A stretch of 46,974 nucleotides of DNA from Pseudomonadota bacterium (GTDB taxonomy: Bacteria; Myxococcota_A; Polyangia; Fen-1088), in contig JADGRC010000061.1 in assembly GCA_017881245.1 (NCBI GenBank), positions 1 through 46,974 on the forward strand, read 5' to 3'. The position numbers were made by a program, and so were the translations under genes. How positions within the stretch are numbered: position 1 is the stretch's first letter; the number at the start of each line of letters is the position of its first letter. Of the stretch, positions 9,293-18,808 are shown piece by piece. Below the pieces are notes generated by a model, which saw nothing but the letters and a program-made list of their open reading frames with translations, did no database searches and was not told the DNA's origin.

Positions 9293-11212
9293 ATGGCCAC
9301 GCCGTCGTCAAGCGACTACACGTCGGAGCACATCACGGTCCTGGAAGGCCTGGAGCCGGTTCGTCGCCGACCAGGCATGTACATCGGCGGCACCGACAAT
9401 CGGGGCTATCACCACCTCCTGTGGGAGATCGTCGACAACTCCGTCGACGAGGTCATCAATGGTTACGGTTCGCACATCCAGGTGACGCTCCACGCGGACC
9501 ACCGGTCGGCCACCGTCGTGGACGACGGTCGGGGCATTCCCGTGGACATCAAGAAGGAATTCAAGAAGTCGGCGCTGGAACTGGTCCTGACCACGCTGCA
9601 CGCGGGCGGCAAGTTCTCGTCCGCGCAGTACCAATTCTCGGGTGGGTTGCACGGCGTCGGGTCGTCGGTGGTCAACGCTCTGTCCGAGGAGCTGGTGGCG
9701 ACGGTCAAACGCGATGGGGCGGAGTGGCAGCAGAGTTACAAGCGGGGCAAGGCCACCGGTAAGATCGCCAAGGTCGGCGCCGCCCGTGGCACGGGTACGT
9801 CGATCCTCTTTCGCCCCGATCCCGAGATCTTCGGAAAGCAGTCCTTCGACGCGGAGACCATCCGCTATCGACTGGATACAAAGGCCTTCCTTCACAAGGG
9901 CCTGAAGATCACGTTTCGCGACGAGGCCGCGAAGACCACCGAGGTTTTCGAGCACGCCGGCGGAATAGCGGACTTCTTGACGAAGCTCATCGCCGATCGG
10001 GGTAAGGCACCGACCGTCCCTCAGGTCGTGTACGTCCAGCGTGACGCGGAACAGGGCTTTCGTCTGGAGGCGGCGCTCCAGTGGACCGAATCGCCCGATG
10101 AGACGCTGCGGTCCTACGTCAACGGAATTCCAACGACGCAGGGGGGGACGCACGAGCAAGGGCTGCGTGCCGCCGTGGTCAAGGCGATGCGGTCGTTCAT
10201 GGAGACCGCCAACCTGGTGCCAAAAGGCGTCACCGTTTCGGCCGAGGACATTCGCGAAGGCATCGTCGGTGTCCTTTCCATCTACATGCAAGAGCCCCAG
10301 TTCCAGGGCCAGACCAAGGAGCGCCTCGGCAGTCCGGAAGTTCAAGCCCAGGTCGACAACATCGTCCGCGCGGCTCTGGAAAAGTTTCTGTTGGAAAACC
10401 GAACCGCCGGCGCGGCCATCGTCGAACGTGTCGCGCTGGCCGCGAAGGCCCGCGAGGCGTCGCGGGCGGCATCACAGGCCGTGTCGCGCAAGACGGCGGT
10501 GTCGCACCGGTTGAATTTGCCCGGCAAATTGGCCGACTGCTCGTCGACCGACCCGGCGAAGAGCGAGCTATTCATCGTCGAGGGCGACAGCGCAGGCGGG
10601 TCCGCCAAGCAGGGACGGGAGCGTCGAACCCAAGCGATTCTGCCGCTGCGGGGCAAAGTGTTGAACACCGAGCAGGCCTCGCTGCAGAAGGTTCTGCTCA
10701 ACAAAGAGCTGCAAGATGTCGTGTCGGCCCTGGGGTGCGGCGTGGGCGCGGACTTCAAGATCGAGCGTTTGCGGTATCACAAGATTGTCCTGCTCATGGA
10801 CGCCGATTCCGACGGTCACCACATCGCGACGCTGTTGTTGACGTTCTTCTACCGCCATCTGCGACCTTTGATTGAACAGGGCTACGTGTATCTGGCGCAA
10901 CCTCCGCTGTTCCGTATCGACCACGGCAAGGAAACCCACTGGGCACTCGACGAGGCGGATCGGGAACGCATCGTGGCGGGTCTGCCCAAGAACGCCAGGC
11001 CGGAGATCATGCGCTTCAAGGGCCTCGGCGAGATGCAGCCTGAAGAACTCAAACGCACGACGCTGGACCCCGCCACGCGCCGCTTCTTGCGCGTCACGAT
11101 CGTCGACGGCGCCGAGACCGACCGCGTCTTGGGCGAGCTCATGGGCAAGGACGTCGAGGCGCGCTTCAAATTCATCATGGAACGCTCCGCGCAGGCGGAT
11201 CTGGATATATAG
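9293..11212 (+). CDS. parE: DNA topoisomerase IV subunit B
   Basis: A 639-residue GHKL ATPase subunit. Motifs in order: [11 protein letters not shown], the ATP-site helix [38 protein letters not shown], then the TOPRIM metal site [21 protein letters not shown] and DADSDGHHI. The C-terminal FKGLGEM and closing EARFKFIME segments are standard. Length lies between E. coli ParE and short GyrB, and no large GyrB insert is evident. The ATG directly follows the parC stop codon (TAG-ATG, zero spacing), so the two subunits are almost certainly translationally coupled to give equimolar A2B2 enzyme. GyrB cannot be fully excluded from this subunit alone; the call rests on linkage to a ParC-like A subunit. 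Confidence 0.9.
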   Translation: MATPSSSDYTSEHITVLEGLEPVRRRPGMYIGGTDNRGYHHLLWEIVDNSVDEVINGYGSHIQVTLHADHRSATVVDDGRGIPVDIKKEFKKSALELVLTTLHAGGKFSSAQYQFSGGLHGVGSSVVNALSEELVATVKRDGAEWQQSYKRGKATGKIAKVGAARGTGTSILFRPDPEIFGKQSFDAETIRYRLDTKAFLHKGLKITFRDEAAKTTEVFEHAGGIADFLTKLIADRGKAPTVPQVVYVQRDAEQGFRLEAALQWTESPDETLRSYVNGIPTTQGGTHEQGLRAAVVKAMRSFMETANLVPKGVTVSAEDIREGIVGVLSIYMQEPQFQGQTKERLGSPEVQAQVDNIVRAALEKFLLENRTAGAAIVERVALAAKAREASRAASQAVSRKTAVSHRLNLPGKLADCSSTDPAKSELFIVEGDSAGGSAKQGRERRTQAILPLRGKVLNTEQASLQKVLLNKELQDVVSALGCGVGADFKIERLRYHKIVLLMDADSDGHHIATLLLTFFYRHLRPLIEQGYVYLAQPPLFRIDHGKETHWALDEADRERIVAGLPKNARPEIMRFKGLGEMQPEELKRTTLDPATRRFLRVTIVDGAETDRVLGELMGKDVEARFKFIMERSAQADLDI

Positions 11213-11275
11213 GGGTTGGCGATCACGGCGGATGGCCCCATTCGGATGGTGACCGCCGAGACTCGCAACTTCGAC

Positions 11276-13009
11276 CTATTTCCGCGGCGGCTTCGTTGAA
11301 ATCCACGCGCGCGACGTCGCGACGGATTCCGCGTACGCGTCGACGCTTTGTGATCGTCGTTCCGCGGACCAGCCCAAGACGTCGCCGAGGACGGACGCCG
11401 CGCGCGCGACGACGCCCATCCCTTGGTCCCGCGCATCCCGGAAGACGGGAATACGGCGGCGCAAGACGTCCTCGACTTCGGTGACCAGCTCGTTACGCGC
11501 GGCGTGCAGGACCTCGGCCCATAGATATGGCAAGTCCGGATCGATTCGCGCCGACAGGTCCACGGGGGTCACGGCGGGCAGGTCGACCACCGTTCGCGGC
11601 GCCGATCGCGCCCGCTGAGATTGCGACCAGGGTTCCGACATGCAGGCGACGACGCGCCCCGCGCGGGAGCCGTACGATTGACGTAGGTGGCGTTCGACGT
11701 CGGGGGCCAACTCGACCTCGCCGAGCGAGACGCGCGCCGGATCGGCGTTACCTCCAGGCAGCGGGCGCTTCCCGGTCGAACAGGGCGCCACGGCGTCCTC
11801 GTAGCCGCGATCCCGGGACAGCTCCACGATCCGGTCGACGGCCTCCTCGGCCATGCGGCGGTAGGTCGTCAGCTTGCCGCCCACGATCGTCAAGAGGCCG
11901 TCGGGCTCGATCAGGATCTCGTGCTCCCGGGACGTCGCCGAGACCGTATGGGCGGGCACTTCGACGAGGGGGCGCAAGCCCGCATACGTCGACACCACGT
12001 CGTCGGGCGTGACCGCGACGCCCGGGAACCCAGCGTTCACCACGTCGATCAGGTAGTCCACGTCCTCGGCGCGGGCCGCGATCACGTCGCCGGGGCGCGG
12101 CGGACGGCGGGTTTGCCCCGGTGGGCTCCAGTCGGTGTCCGTCGTGCCGACAATCGTGCGCCGCCCCGCGGGCAGCATGAAGACCAGGCGGCCGTCGCGT
12201 GGCGAGCGTAGGACGGTGGCGCGCCCTCCATGAGGCATCCTGGCGGCGTCGAGCACCAGATGAACGCCCAGGGTCGGGCGCAGGTTGTGACGTCCGCGGT
12301 CGAACGCGTCGGAGAACGGACCCGTCGCGTTCACGATGACGCGCGCTCGAATCGTCAGTTCGACGCCGGCGGCGCGATCGCGTGCCAGGGCGGCACATGC
12401 GCGTCCGCGCCGATCGCGCACGAGCTCGGTCACCGTCACGCGCGGGGCTACGACCGCTCCCGCAACCGCGGCGTCGAGGATGGTCTCCAACACCAGCCGA
12501 GCGTCGTCGGTCTGACAGTCGACATAGAGCTGCGCCCCCTGCAATCCCGCCTTGCGCAACAGCGGTGACAATGTCGATACCTCTACGCGCGATACGCGTC
12601 GACCCCCGACGGGGCGCCGCCATAGCGCCAACCCGTTGTAAAGCGCGATTCCCGCGCCGAGCACGTTCAGCCGGGGGGCCAGACCCTTGTACGCCGGAAA
12701 CAAGAATTCAATCGGGCGGCACAGGTGCGGAGCCGTGGCCATCAGGCGCCGCCGCTCGGAAAGAGCCTCGAACACCAGTGCGAGATCGCCGTACTGCAAG
12801 TACCGCAGTCCGCCGTGAATCAATTTCGACGAATAGCTGGATGTCTCACCGGCGAAGTCGCCCCGATCCACCAATGCGACCCGGAATCCGCGCAAGGCGG
12901 CGTCGCGCGCGATACCGGCACCCGTGGCGCCACCGCCGACCACCAGGACGTCGAAGGAGTCGTCGTTCAGGCGCCGGAGTGTCTGCTCGCGCGCGGAGGC
13001 CGCGATCAT
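11276..13009 (-). CDS. glpD: FAD-dependent glycerol-3-phosphate dehydrogenase
   Basis: A 577-residue respiratory enzyme oxidising sn-glycerol-3-phosphate to dihydroxyacetone phosphate and passing electrons to quinone at the inner membrane. The FAD-binding motif VLVVGGGATGAGIARDAALRG begins near residue 21, followed by the family signature SSKLIHGGLRYLQYGDLALV. ATGPFSDAF and the conserved VGTTDTDW and IVGGKLTTYRRMAEEAVD blocks follow. The C-terminal DAO_C domain ends in a region with QGMGVVARAASVLGD. Its ATG overlaps the aspS stop (ATGA, 13006-13009), so translation is probably coupled. No glpK, glpF or glpR is nearby, so the coupling to a tRNA synthetase looks like operon packing rather than pathway clustering. 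Confidence 0.94.
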   Translation of the reverse strand: MIAASAREQTLRRLNDDSFDVLVVGGGATGAGIARDAALRGFRVALVDRGDFAGETSSYSSKLIHGGLRYLQYGDLALVFEALSERRRLMATAPHLCRPIEFLFPAYKGLAPRLNVLGAGIALYNGLALWRRPVGGRRVSRVEVSTLSPLLRKAGLQGAQLYVDCQTDDARLVLETILDAAVAGAVVAPRVTVTELVRDRRGRACAALARDRAAGVELTIRARVIVNATGPFSDAFDRGRHNLRPTLGVHLVLDAARMPHGGRATVLRSPRDGRLVFMLPAGRRTIVGTTDTDWSPPGQTRRPPRPGDVIAARAEDVDYLIDVVNAGFPGVAVTPDDVVSTYAGLRPLVEVPAHTVSATSREHEILIEPDGLLTIVGGKLTTYRRMAEEAVDRIVELSRDRGYEDAVAPCSTGKRPLPGGNADPARVSLGEVELAPDVERHLRQSYGSRAGRVVACMSEPWSQSQRARSAPRTVVDLPAVTPVDLSARIDPDLPYLWAEVLHAARNELVTEVEDVLRRRIPVFRDARDQGMGVVARAASVLGDVLGWSAERRSQSVDAYAESVATSRAWISTKPPRK

Positions 13010-14808
13010 TCCTTCAGCGCGATGTGCAGTTCATCGAGTTGCTTGGGCGAGACGACGGAAGGGGCATCGGTCAGGAGATCGGTGCCCTTCTGAGTCTTCG
13101 GAAAGGCGATGACGTCACGAAGGGAATCGGCGCCGCACAAAAGCATGGCCAAGCGATCGACGCCGGCGGCGATTCCACCATGAGGTGGCGGTCCGTAGCG
13201 GAAGGCCTCCAGCAGGAAGCCGAACTTCGCGCGCGCGTCTTCCTCGGACAAGCCAAGCGCTCGAAAGACCCGCGCCTGAACGTCGGACTGATGAATTCGG
13301 ATCGAGCCCCCCGCGATCTCGTTGCCGTTCAAGACGAGATCATACGCTCGGGCGCGAACCGAAGCCGGGTCGCTCTCCAGGCACTCCAGGTCCGATGGAA
13401 ACGGCGACGTGAACGGATGGTGAGCGGCCACCATGTGTCCCCCCTCCGCCTCCTCGAACAGCGGAAAATCCGTTACCCAGGCGAACCTCCATTGTCCCTT
13501 GGGGATGAGGCCGAATTTGTCAGCCAAGTGCAGGCGCAAGCCTCCTAGAACCGCGTTCACCAGTTTCTTCGAACCGAACTGGAAGAACAGCAGATCGCCC
13601 TCTTCGGCGTTCGCCGCGGTGTTGATGTCCGCGCGCAGCTCGTCGGTGATCGTCTTCATGGGGGATTGCGTCCAAGCCCCGCCCGCCGCCACGCGAGCGC
13701 GCGCGAGACCCCGCGCCCCGAAGCCCTTGACGTATTCCTCCAACTTGTCGAGATCGGCGCGCGACATCTTGGACGCGACCGCCGCGGGTAGCTTCCAGCC
13801 CTTGACGATGTTCGTGGGGCCGGCAATCGCGGCGCGCAGCAGTTCCACGCTTCCGCCCTCGTGCTTCCGGACCGCGCCCGTGAGGTCGAACAGCGGCAGG
13901 TCGAATCGCAAATCGGGCTTGTCGGAGCCATAACGCCCCATCGCGTCGGCGTACGTCAGTCGGGCGAAGGGTGTGGGGAGCGTGACGCCGAGGACATCCT
14001 TCCACAGCGACGCGACCAGTCCCTCCACGATTCGGTAGACGTCTTCCTCGACGACAAAGCTCATTTCAACGTCGATCTGGGTGAACTCCGGTTGGCGGTC
14101 GAGGCGCAGGTCCTCGTCGCGAAAGCAACGGACAATCTGGAAGTAGCGATCGAACCCAGCCACCATGAACAACTGCTTGAATATCTGCGGCGACTCCGCC
14201 AATGCGTAAAACTGTCCGGGGTTCATGCGCGAGGGGACCAGGAAATTCCGCGCGCCTCCCGGCGTGTACTTGACCATGAAGGGCGTCTCGATCTCCGCGA
14301 AGCCGTTCTCCGCCAGGTGGCGACGCGCGGTCTGATAGATCTGCGAACGAATCAGAAAATTCTTCTGAAGACTGGGGCGGCGCAGATCCAGATATCGGTG
14401 CTTCAGACGGATAGTCTCGTTGGCGGCGTCGTCGCCAATTTCGAACGGCGGTGTTTCGGACCGAGAGAAAATCGTCAAGCGGTCGGCTCGCACTTCGATG
14501 TCGCCGGTGGCCAGGTTCTTGTTCCGGTACTCGCCCCGTTCCTGTACGACGCCCGTCACGCCCACGCAAAATTCGTTGCGCAGCTCGCCAGCCAGCGCGT
14601 GCGCTTCCGCGTTGACGTGCGGTTCGAACACGATTTGGGTGATCCCTCCCCGATCGCGCAGATCGATAAAGACGCAGCCACCGTGATCGCGACGGGCGGC
14701 CACCCAACCAAAGAGAACGACGGATTTGCCTGTTTCGGAGGAGCGGAGCGCGCCGCAGTCGTGAGATCGCTTCAGTTCGGACAAGAACGTGGGTTGCGGA
14801 TCGGACAT
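13006..14808 (-). CDS. aspS: Aspartyl-tRNA synthetase, probably non-discriminating (Asp/Asn)
   Basis: A 600-residue bacterial-type class II synthetase. The N-terminal OB fold contains VLFGWVAARRDHGGCVFIDLRD. The catalytic domain shows RHRYLDLRRP-like motif 1 (LKHRYLDLRRPSLQKN), motif 2 YFQIVRCFRDEDLRLDRQPEFTQIDVEMSFV, the GAD insert, and motif 3 GGIAAGVDRLAMLLCG. The anticodon-reading loop has His-Gly-Gly (RRDHGG) where discriminating enzymes such as E. coli AspRS have Leu-Gly-Ser. His at this position marks AspRS enzymes that also charge tRNA-Asn, which would imply a GatCAB amidotransferase pathway in this organism. That inference could be checked by looking for asnS and gatCAB in the genome. 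glpD overlaps its stop codon. Confidence 0.95.
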   Translation of the reverse strand: MSDPQPTFLSELKRSHDCGALRSSETGKSVVLFGWVAARRDHGGCVFIDLRDRGGITQIVFEPHVNAEAHALAGELRNEFCVGVTGVVQERGEYRNKNLATGDIEVRADRLTIFSRSETPPFEIGDDAANETIRLKHRYLDLRRPSLQKNFLIRSQIYQTARRHLAENGFAEIETPFMVKYTPGGARNFLVPSRMNPGQFYALAESPQIFKQLFMVAGFDRYFQIVRCFRDEDLRLDRQPEFTQIDVEMSFVVEEDVYRIVEGLVASLWKDVLGVTLPTPFARLTYADAMGRYGSDKPDLRFDLPLFDLTGAVRKHEGGSVELLRAAIAGPTNIVKGWKLPAAVASKMSRADLDKLEEYVKGFGARGLARARVAAGGAWTQSPMKTITDELRADINTAANAEEGDLLFFQFGSKKLVNAVLGGLRLHLADKFGLIPKGQWRFAWVTDFPLFEEAEGGHMVAAHHPFTSPFPSDLECLESDPASVRARAYDLVLNGNEIAGGSIRIHQSDVQARVFRALGLSEEDARAKFGFLLEAFRYGPPPHGGIAAGVDRLAMLLCGADSLRDVIAFPKTQKGTDLLTDAPSVVSPKQLDELHIALKE

Positions 14809-14948
14809 GCCGCCGACGTTAACACGAACTGTTTTCGCCGGCGGATGGCATCAGCATTCGCGCGAAGGGTTCGCACAGGCCGCGCGTGCGCGGTGCGATT
14901 TCACCGATCGCGCTTGCCGAGCGGCCGGCTGGCATCTAACTTGGAGTT

Positions 14949-15905
14949 GTGCGTCTGCGGGTCCTGTATCACGGCAATTGTTTCGATGGCTGCAGTTCGG
15001 CCGCGATTTTTTCGCGCTTCTACCGTGAGAAGGTAGCCCGCGATCCCCTCGAGGTGGTCTTTCGGCCGCTTGAGCACAAGGGTGACGCCCAGCCGTTTCC
15101 TGCGGATTGCTTCGACGGCGATGAGAACGTCTGCGTGGATTTTCGGTACTCGCAGGATCCGCGCCTGAGCTGGTGGTTCGATCATCACGCGTCCGCGTTT
15201 CAGCTGCCCGGGGACGAGGCGCATTTTCGCGCGGATGCCACCGGCCGGAAGTTCTACGATCCAGCGGCGAAGAGCTGCGCTAAGTTCGTGTCGCGCATCT
15301 TGTCGGGCCAGTTTGGTTGGGATGCGTCGTCGCTGTCGGAGCTGATCGACTGGGCGGAGATCATCGACGGGGCGTTGTTCGCCGACGCGCAGACAGCCGT
15401 CGAGTTGCGCGAGCCCGCCCTGCAACTGATGACTTGGATAGAGAACAACCGAGACTTGGCGCTCGCGGATCGTTTCATCGGAGATCTCGCGTCACGTCCC
15501 CTGGCCGCGATTGCCGCGGATCCTTACGTCGCGGGCCCGCTGGGGCCGCTCCTCGCACAGCACGCCAAGAATATCGAAGTCGTGCGCGGCGTGGCGCGCC
15601 TGGACAAGGGCGTCGTGTTTTCCGATCTGGCCGACAGCGGCGCAACCGCGTTCAACAAGTTCATCGCCTATTATCTGTTTCCGGAGGCGCGGTACGCGGT
15701 CGCGGTGACGTTGGGCACGCGCGCGAAGGTGTCGGTGGGCTGTAACCCCTGGTCCACCGTGCCGCGAACGCATGAGATCAACAAGATCTGTGAGCGCTAC
15801 GGCGGCGGCGGGCACCCCGTCGTGGGCGCGGTGTCCGTTCCCAAGAACGAGATCGAGCGGGCACGTCAAATCGCCGCCGAAATCGTGGCCGAGCTTCAGC
15901 GCTGA
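14949..15905 (+). CDS. DHH-family phosphoesterase
   Basis: A 318-residue protein with the DHH/DHHA1 layout. YHGNCFDGCSSAAIF carries the first metal-binding Asp (DGxxSA), CVDFRYSQ the second, and WWFDHHASAF the namesake DHH triplet. The C-terminal RYGGGGHPVVGAVSV is the GGGHxxA-type substrate-binding loop of DHHA1. Relatives include nanoRNases/pAp phosphatases (NrnA), c-di-AMP phosphodiesterases and RecJ. The absence of CBS, PAS or RecJ-specific domains leaves an NrnA-like cytoplasmic oligonucleotide or nucleotide phosphatase as the likeliest role, but substrate is not determined. The start is GTG at 14949; a GGAG lies only 2 nt before it, so the start is not certain. It ends 16 nt before a strong inverted repeat. 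Confidence 0.85.
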   Translation: MRLRVLYHGNCFDGCSSAAIFSRFYREKVARDPLEVVFRPLEHKGDAQPFPADCFDGDENVCVDFRYSQDPRLSWWFDHHASAFQLPGDEAHFRADATGRKFYDPAAKSCAKFVSRILSGQFGWDASSLSELIDWAEIIDGALFADAQTAVELREPALQLMTWIENNRDLALADRFIGDLASRPLAAIAADPYVAGPLGPLLAQHAKNIEVVRGVARLDKGVVFSDLADSGATAFNKFIAYYLFPEARYAVAVTLGTRAKVSVGCNPWSTVPRTHEINKICERYGGGGHPVVGAVSVPKNEIERARQIAAEIVAELQR

Positions 15906-15921
15906 GGCGCGGACAGCGCTC

Positions 15922-15985
15922 TAGAGCACCGCTCTCGAAATTGCGTCACAGCCGAACGTGACTCTATTTCGAGAGCGGTGCTCTA
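15922..15985. terminator. Bidirectional hairpin: 20-bp perfect inverted repeat
   Basis: The left arm TAGAGCACCGCTCTCGAAAT (15922-15941) and the right arm at 15966-15985 are exact reverse complements, separated by 24 nt that hold a further GTCAC/GTGAC stem. It sits between the convergent DHH and aminopeptidase genes, and the aminopeptidase TAG stop is the last three bases of the right arm. There is no U-tract, so classical Rho-independent termination is not proven. Each arm also contains a smaller AGAGC-ACC-GCTCT palindrome. Confidence 0.7.
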
Positions 15986-18625
15986 ACGGCGGCGGATGGG
16001 AGCGTGTGGGCGTGAACGTCCACCGCGGCGGGTGGTGGGGCGCGCGCGCTTGGGGGGACGGGGGCCTCCGTCCCCGCCTTTGCGGGAGCCCGACGGCGGG
16101 GTGGCCGGCGGTTCCTTGGCGGCACCGGAACCTTGACCTTCAAGACCGTCGATCCGTTCGCGCAGTCTGGCGGCATCGGCTCGCAGGCGCTCCAACTCCT
16201 CTTGCAGCCGCGTGACTTGTTCGGTCGTGCGCGTTCCTTCCCGCAAGTCGGTGATGGCTTCCCGCATGCGACGGCTGGCCCGAGCATCGAGCTCACCCAC
16301 CAGGGCCCGTTCGATCGCGGGGATAGCGCGTCGATCGCCCAGGCGCACCAGCGCCATCGCGACTTCGGTGCGGACGCGAAAGTCGCGATCAGAGAAACGA
16401 TCCTCTAGGAATTCGCGCACCGGGCGCGGCGTCGCGGTCCCCTGCGCCAGTTCGGCCAGCGCGACGATCAAGGCCTTGCGGGGTTGAAATGGCCCGCCTC
16501 CCCGCCACGCGCCCCGCAGCAGGGGAATCGCCCGCTCGTCACCGGTGGCGCCCAAACCCTCGATGGCGCGGCTGCGAACGATATCTTGATACGACCGGCG
16601 GCTCATCAAACCGGGCAACAAATCCAGCGCGTCGGGCGCGCGGGACTTCCCGAGCGCCAGGGCCGTTTCGGCCTCGACGAAGACGCTCGGATCCCCGGCG
16701 CGTAACCACGCGCTCAGGGCGGCACCCGCGCGCGGATCGCCCCGAAACTCGCCGAGCGCCGTCGCGACCGCCCGACGTACGCGCGGATGCGATTGCCCGC
16801 GGGCGTCGAGAAGAAAATCCAGCGCATCCTGTCGCGCGGTCCGTCCGAGGGCCCGCGCGACCGCCGCGCGAACCGCCCAAAACGGATCGCCCGCCAGGGC
16901 TTTCCCGAGTGCCTGAATTCCCTCGGGCGCCGGTGCCTCGGCGAGCGCGCGCGCCGCGAGGATGCGATCGATTCCCAGCGTCGCCGCCTCGAGCTGTCGT
17001 CGCCACAGCGGGCGCGGCTTGTCCATCTTGATGGTCTTGAGAATCACGTCGCCCGAATCGAACACCACCTGGGTGGGTCGTTCCGGGAACCGAAACTTGA
17101 ATACGTGTGATCGCTCCGAAATGGCGATTGTCTCGTCCTTGATCGAACCCGCGACCTCGAATCTCACGCCGACATCGAACCTAAACAACGGCGTCTCGTC
17201 GGAGATTTTTTGTTTTTGCTCGACCCGAAGGTGGCCAACCCCTTGCTCGGTGTCCCAGGTCCATGTGCACGCCAGATCGGGATGCCCGGCGCGCGCGACC
17301 CACCGATCGAAGAACGGATCCAGGTTTCGCCCCGTGACATCCTCGATTGCGCGTGACAGATCGCGGGTCTCGACGGATTTCTGGGCGTGCCGGGTGGCAT
17401 AGTGCCGGATGGCCTCCCAGAAGGGCTCGTCCCCCAACATGTGCCGCACCATGTGCAGCACGCGACCACCCTTGTCGTACAGGTGCCCATCGAACAGGTG
17501 AATAGGCTCGTCGTACTGTCGGCACACGATGGGGCGCTGGTATCGACCGGCCTCGCCAAAGTAGGTCTCGGCGTCCGTCAGCAATTCGACGTCGGCCTCA
17601 TCGCGCCCCTTCGCGTGTTCGCGCCACACGTACTCGAAATATGTGGCGAAGCCTTCATTTAACCAGGCCTCCGACCATTCCCGGCAGGTCAGCAGGTCAC
17701 CCCACCATTGGTGGGCCAGCTCGTGCGACACCAGGCCGTCCACGTCGTGGTCCAGCGCCGCCCGTTCGTCGAGCAGCACGAGATCGGTCAGCGTGGTCGC
17801 GCTGGTGTTCTCCATTCCGCCGAAGATGAAATCGGATACGGTGATCTGGCTGTAGCGGCGGTGCGGGTAGGGGACACCGATGCGAGCCGAAAAATGATCG
17901 ATCATTTGCGGCGTGCGCCCGAAACTGCGCCGGGCGTCATCCTCCCGGCCGGCGGGAACATACGCGAACACGTCCACGCCGGTCTCCGGGGCGCGGGCAG
18001 CGATCTCGACGAACGGACCGCATACAATCGTGACCAGGTAGGGCGGGTGTGGAAGGTCGAGGCCGTAGTGCCAGCGGATGCGCCCATCCGGGAGCACGGC
18101 GCGGTCGCGCAGATCGCCGTTCGAAAGCAGGAAGTTTCCGGCGGGCGCCGTCGCGATCACCTCGGTCGGTGCCTTCTCGATCGGCGTGTCGACGCACGGG
18201 AAGTAGTAGCGGGAGTCATCGTCCTGTCCCTGCGTCCAGCACTGCGGCGCCCGATCGGGGTGATCGGCGTCCGGGCCGATGAAGTAAAGGCCACGGCGCG
18301 GCTGACAGCGGTACCGCACCGTCAACGCCGCCTGCGCGCCGCGCGCCAGCGGTTTTAGCAGTGGGACGTACAACTTCTCGCCGTCGTACTGGAACGTCCG
18401 GATCTCCTGGCCATCCACTGCGACCGAATCTATTGTCATCTCGACCGCATCCAATGTGACGGACGCCAGGTGCTCGCGGCGCGCCTCCAGATGCAGCGTC
18501 GCCGCCCCAGTTAGTCGCCGTCCGACGAGGTCCAGGTCGACCTCCAGACGGACTTGCGCCGTCCGGAACGGACGGTCGGGGGTGAACCGCAAAGGGGTTC
18601 CGGGCGGCGAGAACCGTTTCGACAT
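15983..18625 (-). CDS. M1-family zinc aminopeptidase with C-terminal HEAT repeats
   Basis: An 880-residue enzyme with no signal peptide, so probably cytoplasmic. The N-terminal beta domain is followed by the exopeptidase motif GGMEN (about 268-272; the family GxMEN) and the zinc site HELAHQWWG (about 299-307). The third ligand is the Glu of WLNEGFATYFEY, and the transition-state Tyr is plausibly in HLYDKGGRVLHMV. After about residue 530 the protein becomes a run of HEAT-like helical repeats (for example DPFWAVRAAVARALGR, SHPRVRRAVATALGE, DFRVRTEVAMALVRLGD). Next come a short coiled coil (TEQVTRLQEELERLRADAARLRERI) and a Lys/Arg/Pro-rich tail. It removes N-terminal amino acids from peptides; the HEAT part resembles the C-terminal domain seen in some M1 enzymes, and the coiled coil plus basic tail is extra. 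Confidence 0.93.
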   Translation of the reverse strand: MSKRFSPPGTPLRFTPDRPFRTAQVRLEVDLDLVGRRLTGAATLHLEARREHLASVTLDAVEMTIDSVAVDGQEIRTFQYDGEKLYVPLLKPLARGAQAALTVRYRCQPRRGLYFIGPDADHPDRAPQCWTQGQDDDSRYYFPCVDTPIEKAPTEVIATAPAGNFLLSNGDLRDRAVLPDGRIRWHYGLDLPHPPYLVTIVCGPFVEIAARAPETGVDVFAYVPAGREDDARRSFGRTPQMIDHFSARIGVPYPHRRYSQITVSDFIFGGMENTSATTLTDLVLLDERAALDHDVDGLVSHELAHQWWGDLLTCREWSEAWLNEGFATYFEYVWREHAKGRDEADVELLTDAETYFGEAGRYQRPIVCRQYDEPIHLFDGHLYDKGGRVLHMVRHMLGDEPFWEAIRHYATRHAQKSVETRDLSRAIEDVTGRNLDPFFDRWVARAGHPDLACTWTWDTEQGVGHLRVEQKQKISDETPLFRFDVGVRFEVAGSIKDETIAISERSHVFKFRFPERPTQVVFDSGDVILKTIKMDKPRPLWRRQLEAATLGIDRILAARALAEAPAPEGIQALGKALAGDPFWAVRAAVARALGRTARQDALDFLLDARGQSHPRVRRAVATALGEFRGDPRAGAALSAWLRAGDPSVFVEAETALALGKSRAPDALDLLPGLMSRRSYQDIVRSRAIEGLGATGDERAIPLLRGAWRGGGPFQPRKALIVALAELAQGTATPRPVREFLEDRFSDRDFRVRTEVAMALVRLGDRRAIPAIERALVGELDARASRRMREAITDLREGTRTTEQVTRLQEELERLRADAARLRERIDGLEGQGSGAAKEPPATPPSGSRKGGDGGPRPPKRARPTTRRGGRSRPHAPIRRR

Positions 18626-18808
18626 GGGCGTCGACGTTACACGCGCGTCGCTGACGGTTCCAATCGTCGGCTGGGGCGCAGCTCGGGCGCATGCTTCTGA
18701 TGAGGCCGAACTGACCTCGACCGCGTCCTCGTCACGACGGGACCACGCGGACCACGTGGACTACGGGCGGATGTGGAAATTGTCGCGGTTGGGGACGACA
18801 ATCCCGCC

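Noticed and set aside
9308-10345. 345-codon minus-strand ORF
   Set aside because: Antisense of parE; no family match, created by codon bias of the real gene.
6863-11212. Calling the topoisomerase pair gyrA/gyrB
   Set aside because: The A subunit lacks a GyrA-box and has the ParC form CYEAM in the quinolone region; adjacency with no gap is also more usual for parC/parE-type pairs.
11213-11275. CGGCGG/CCGCCG as a parE/glpD terminator
   Set aside because: The 21-nt loop and absence of further pairing make a functional hairpin doubtful.
18740-18766. Three 9-bp GGACCACGC-type tandem units as a CRISPR or operator array
   Set aside because: Units are too short and imperfect, with no spacers; noted only as a minor repeat in a divergent intergenic region.
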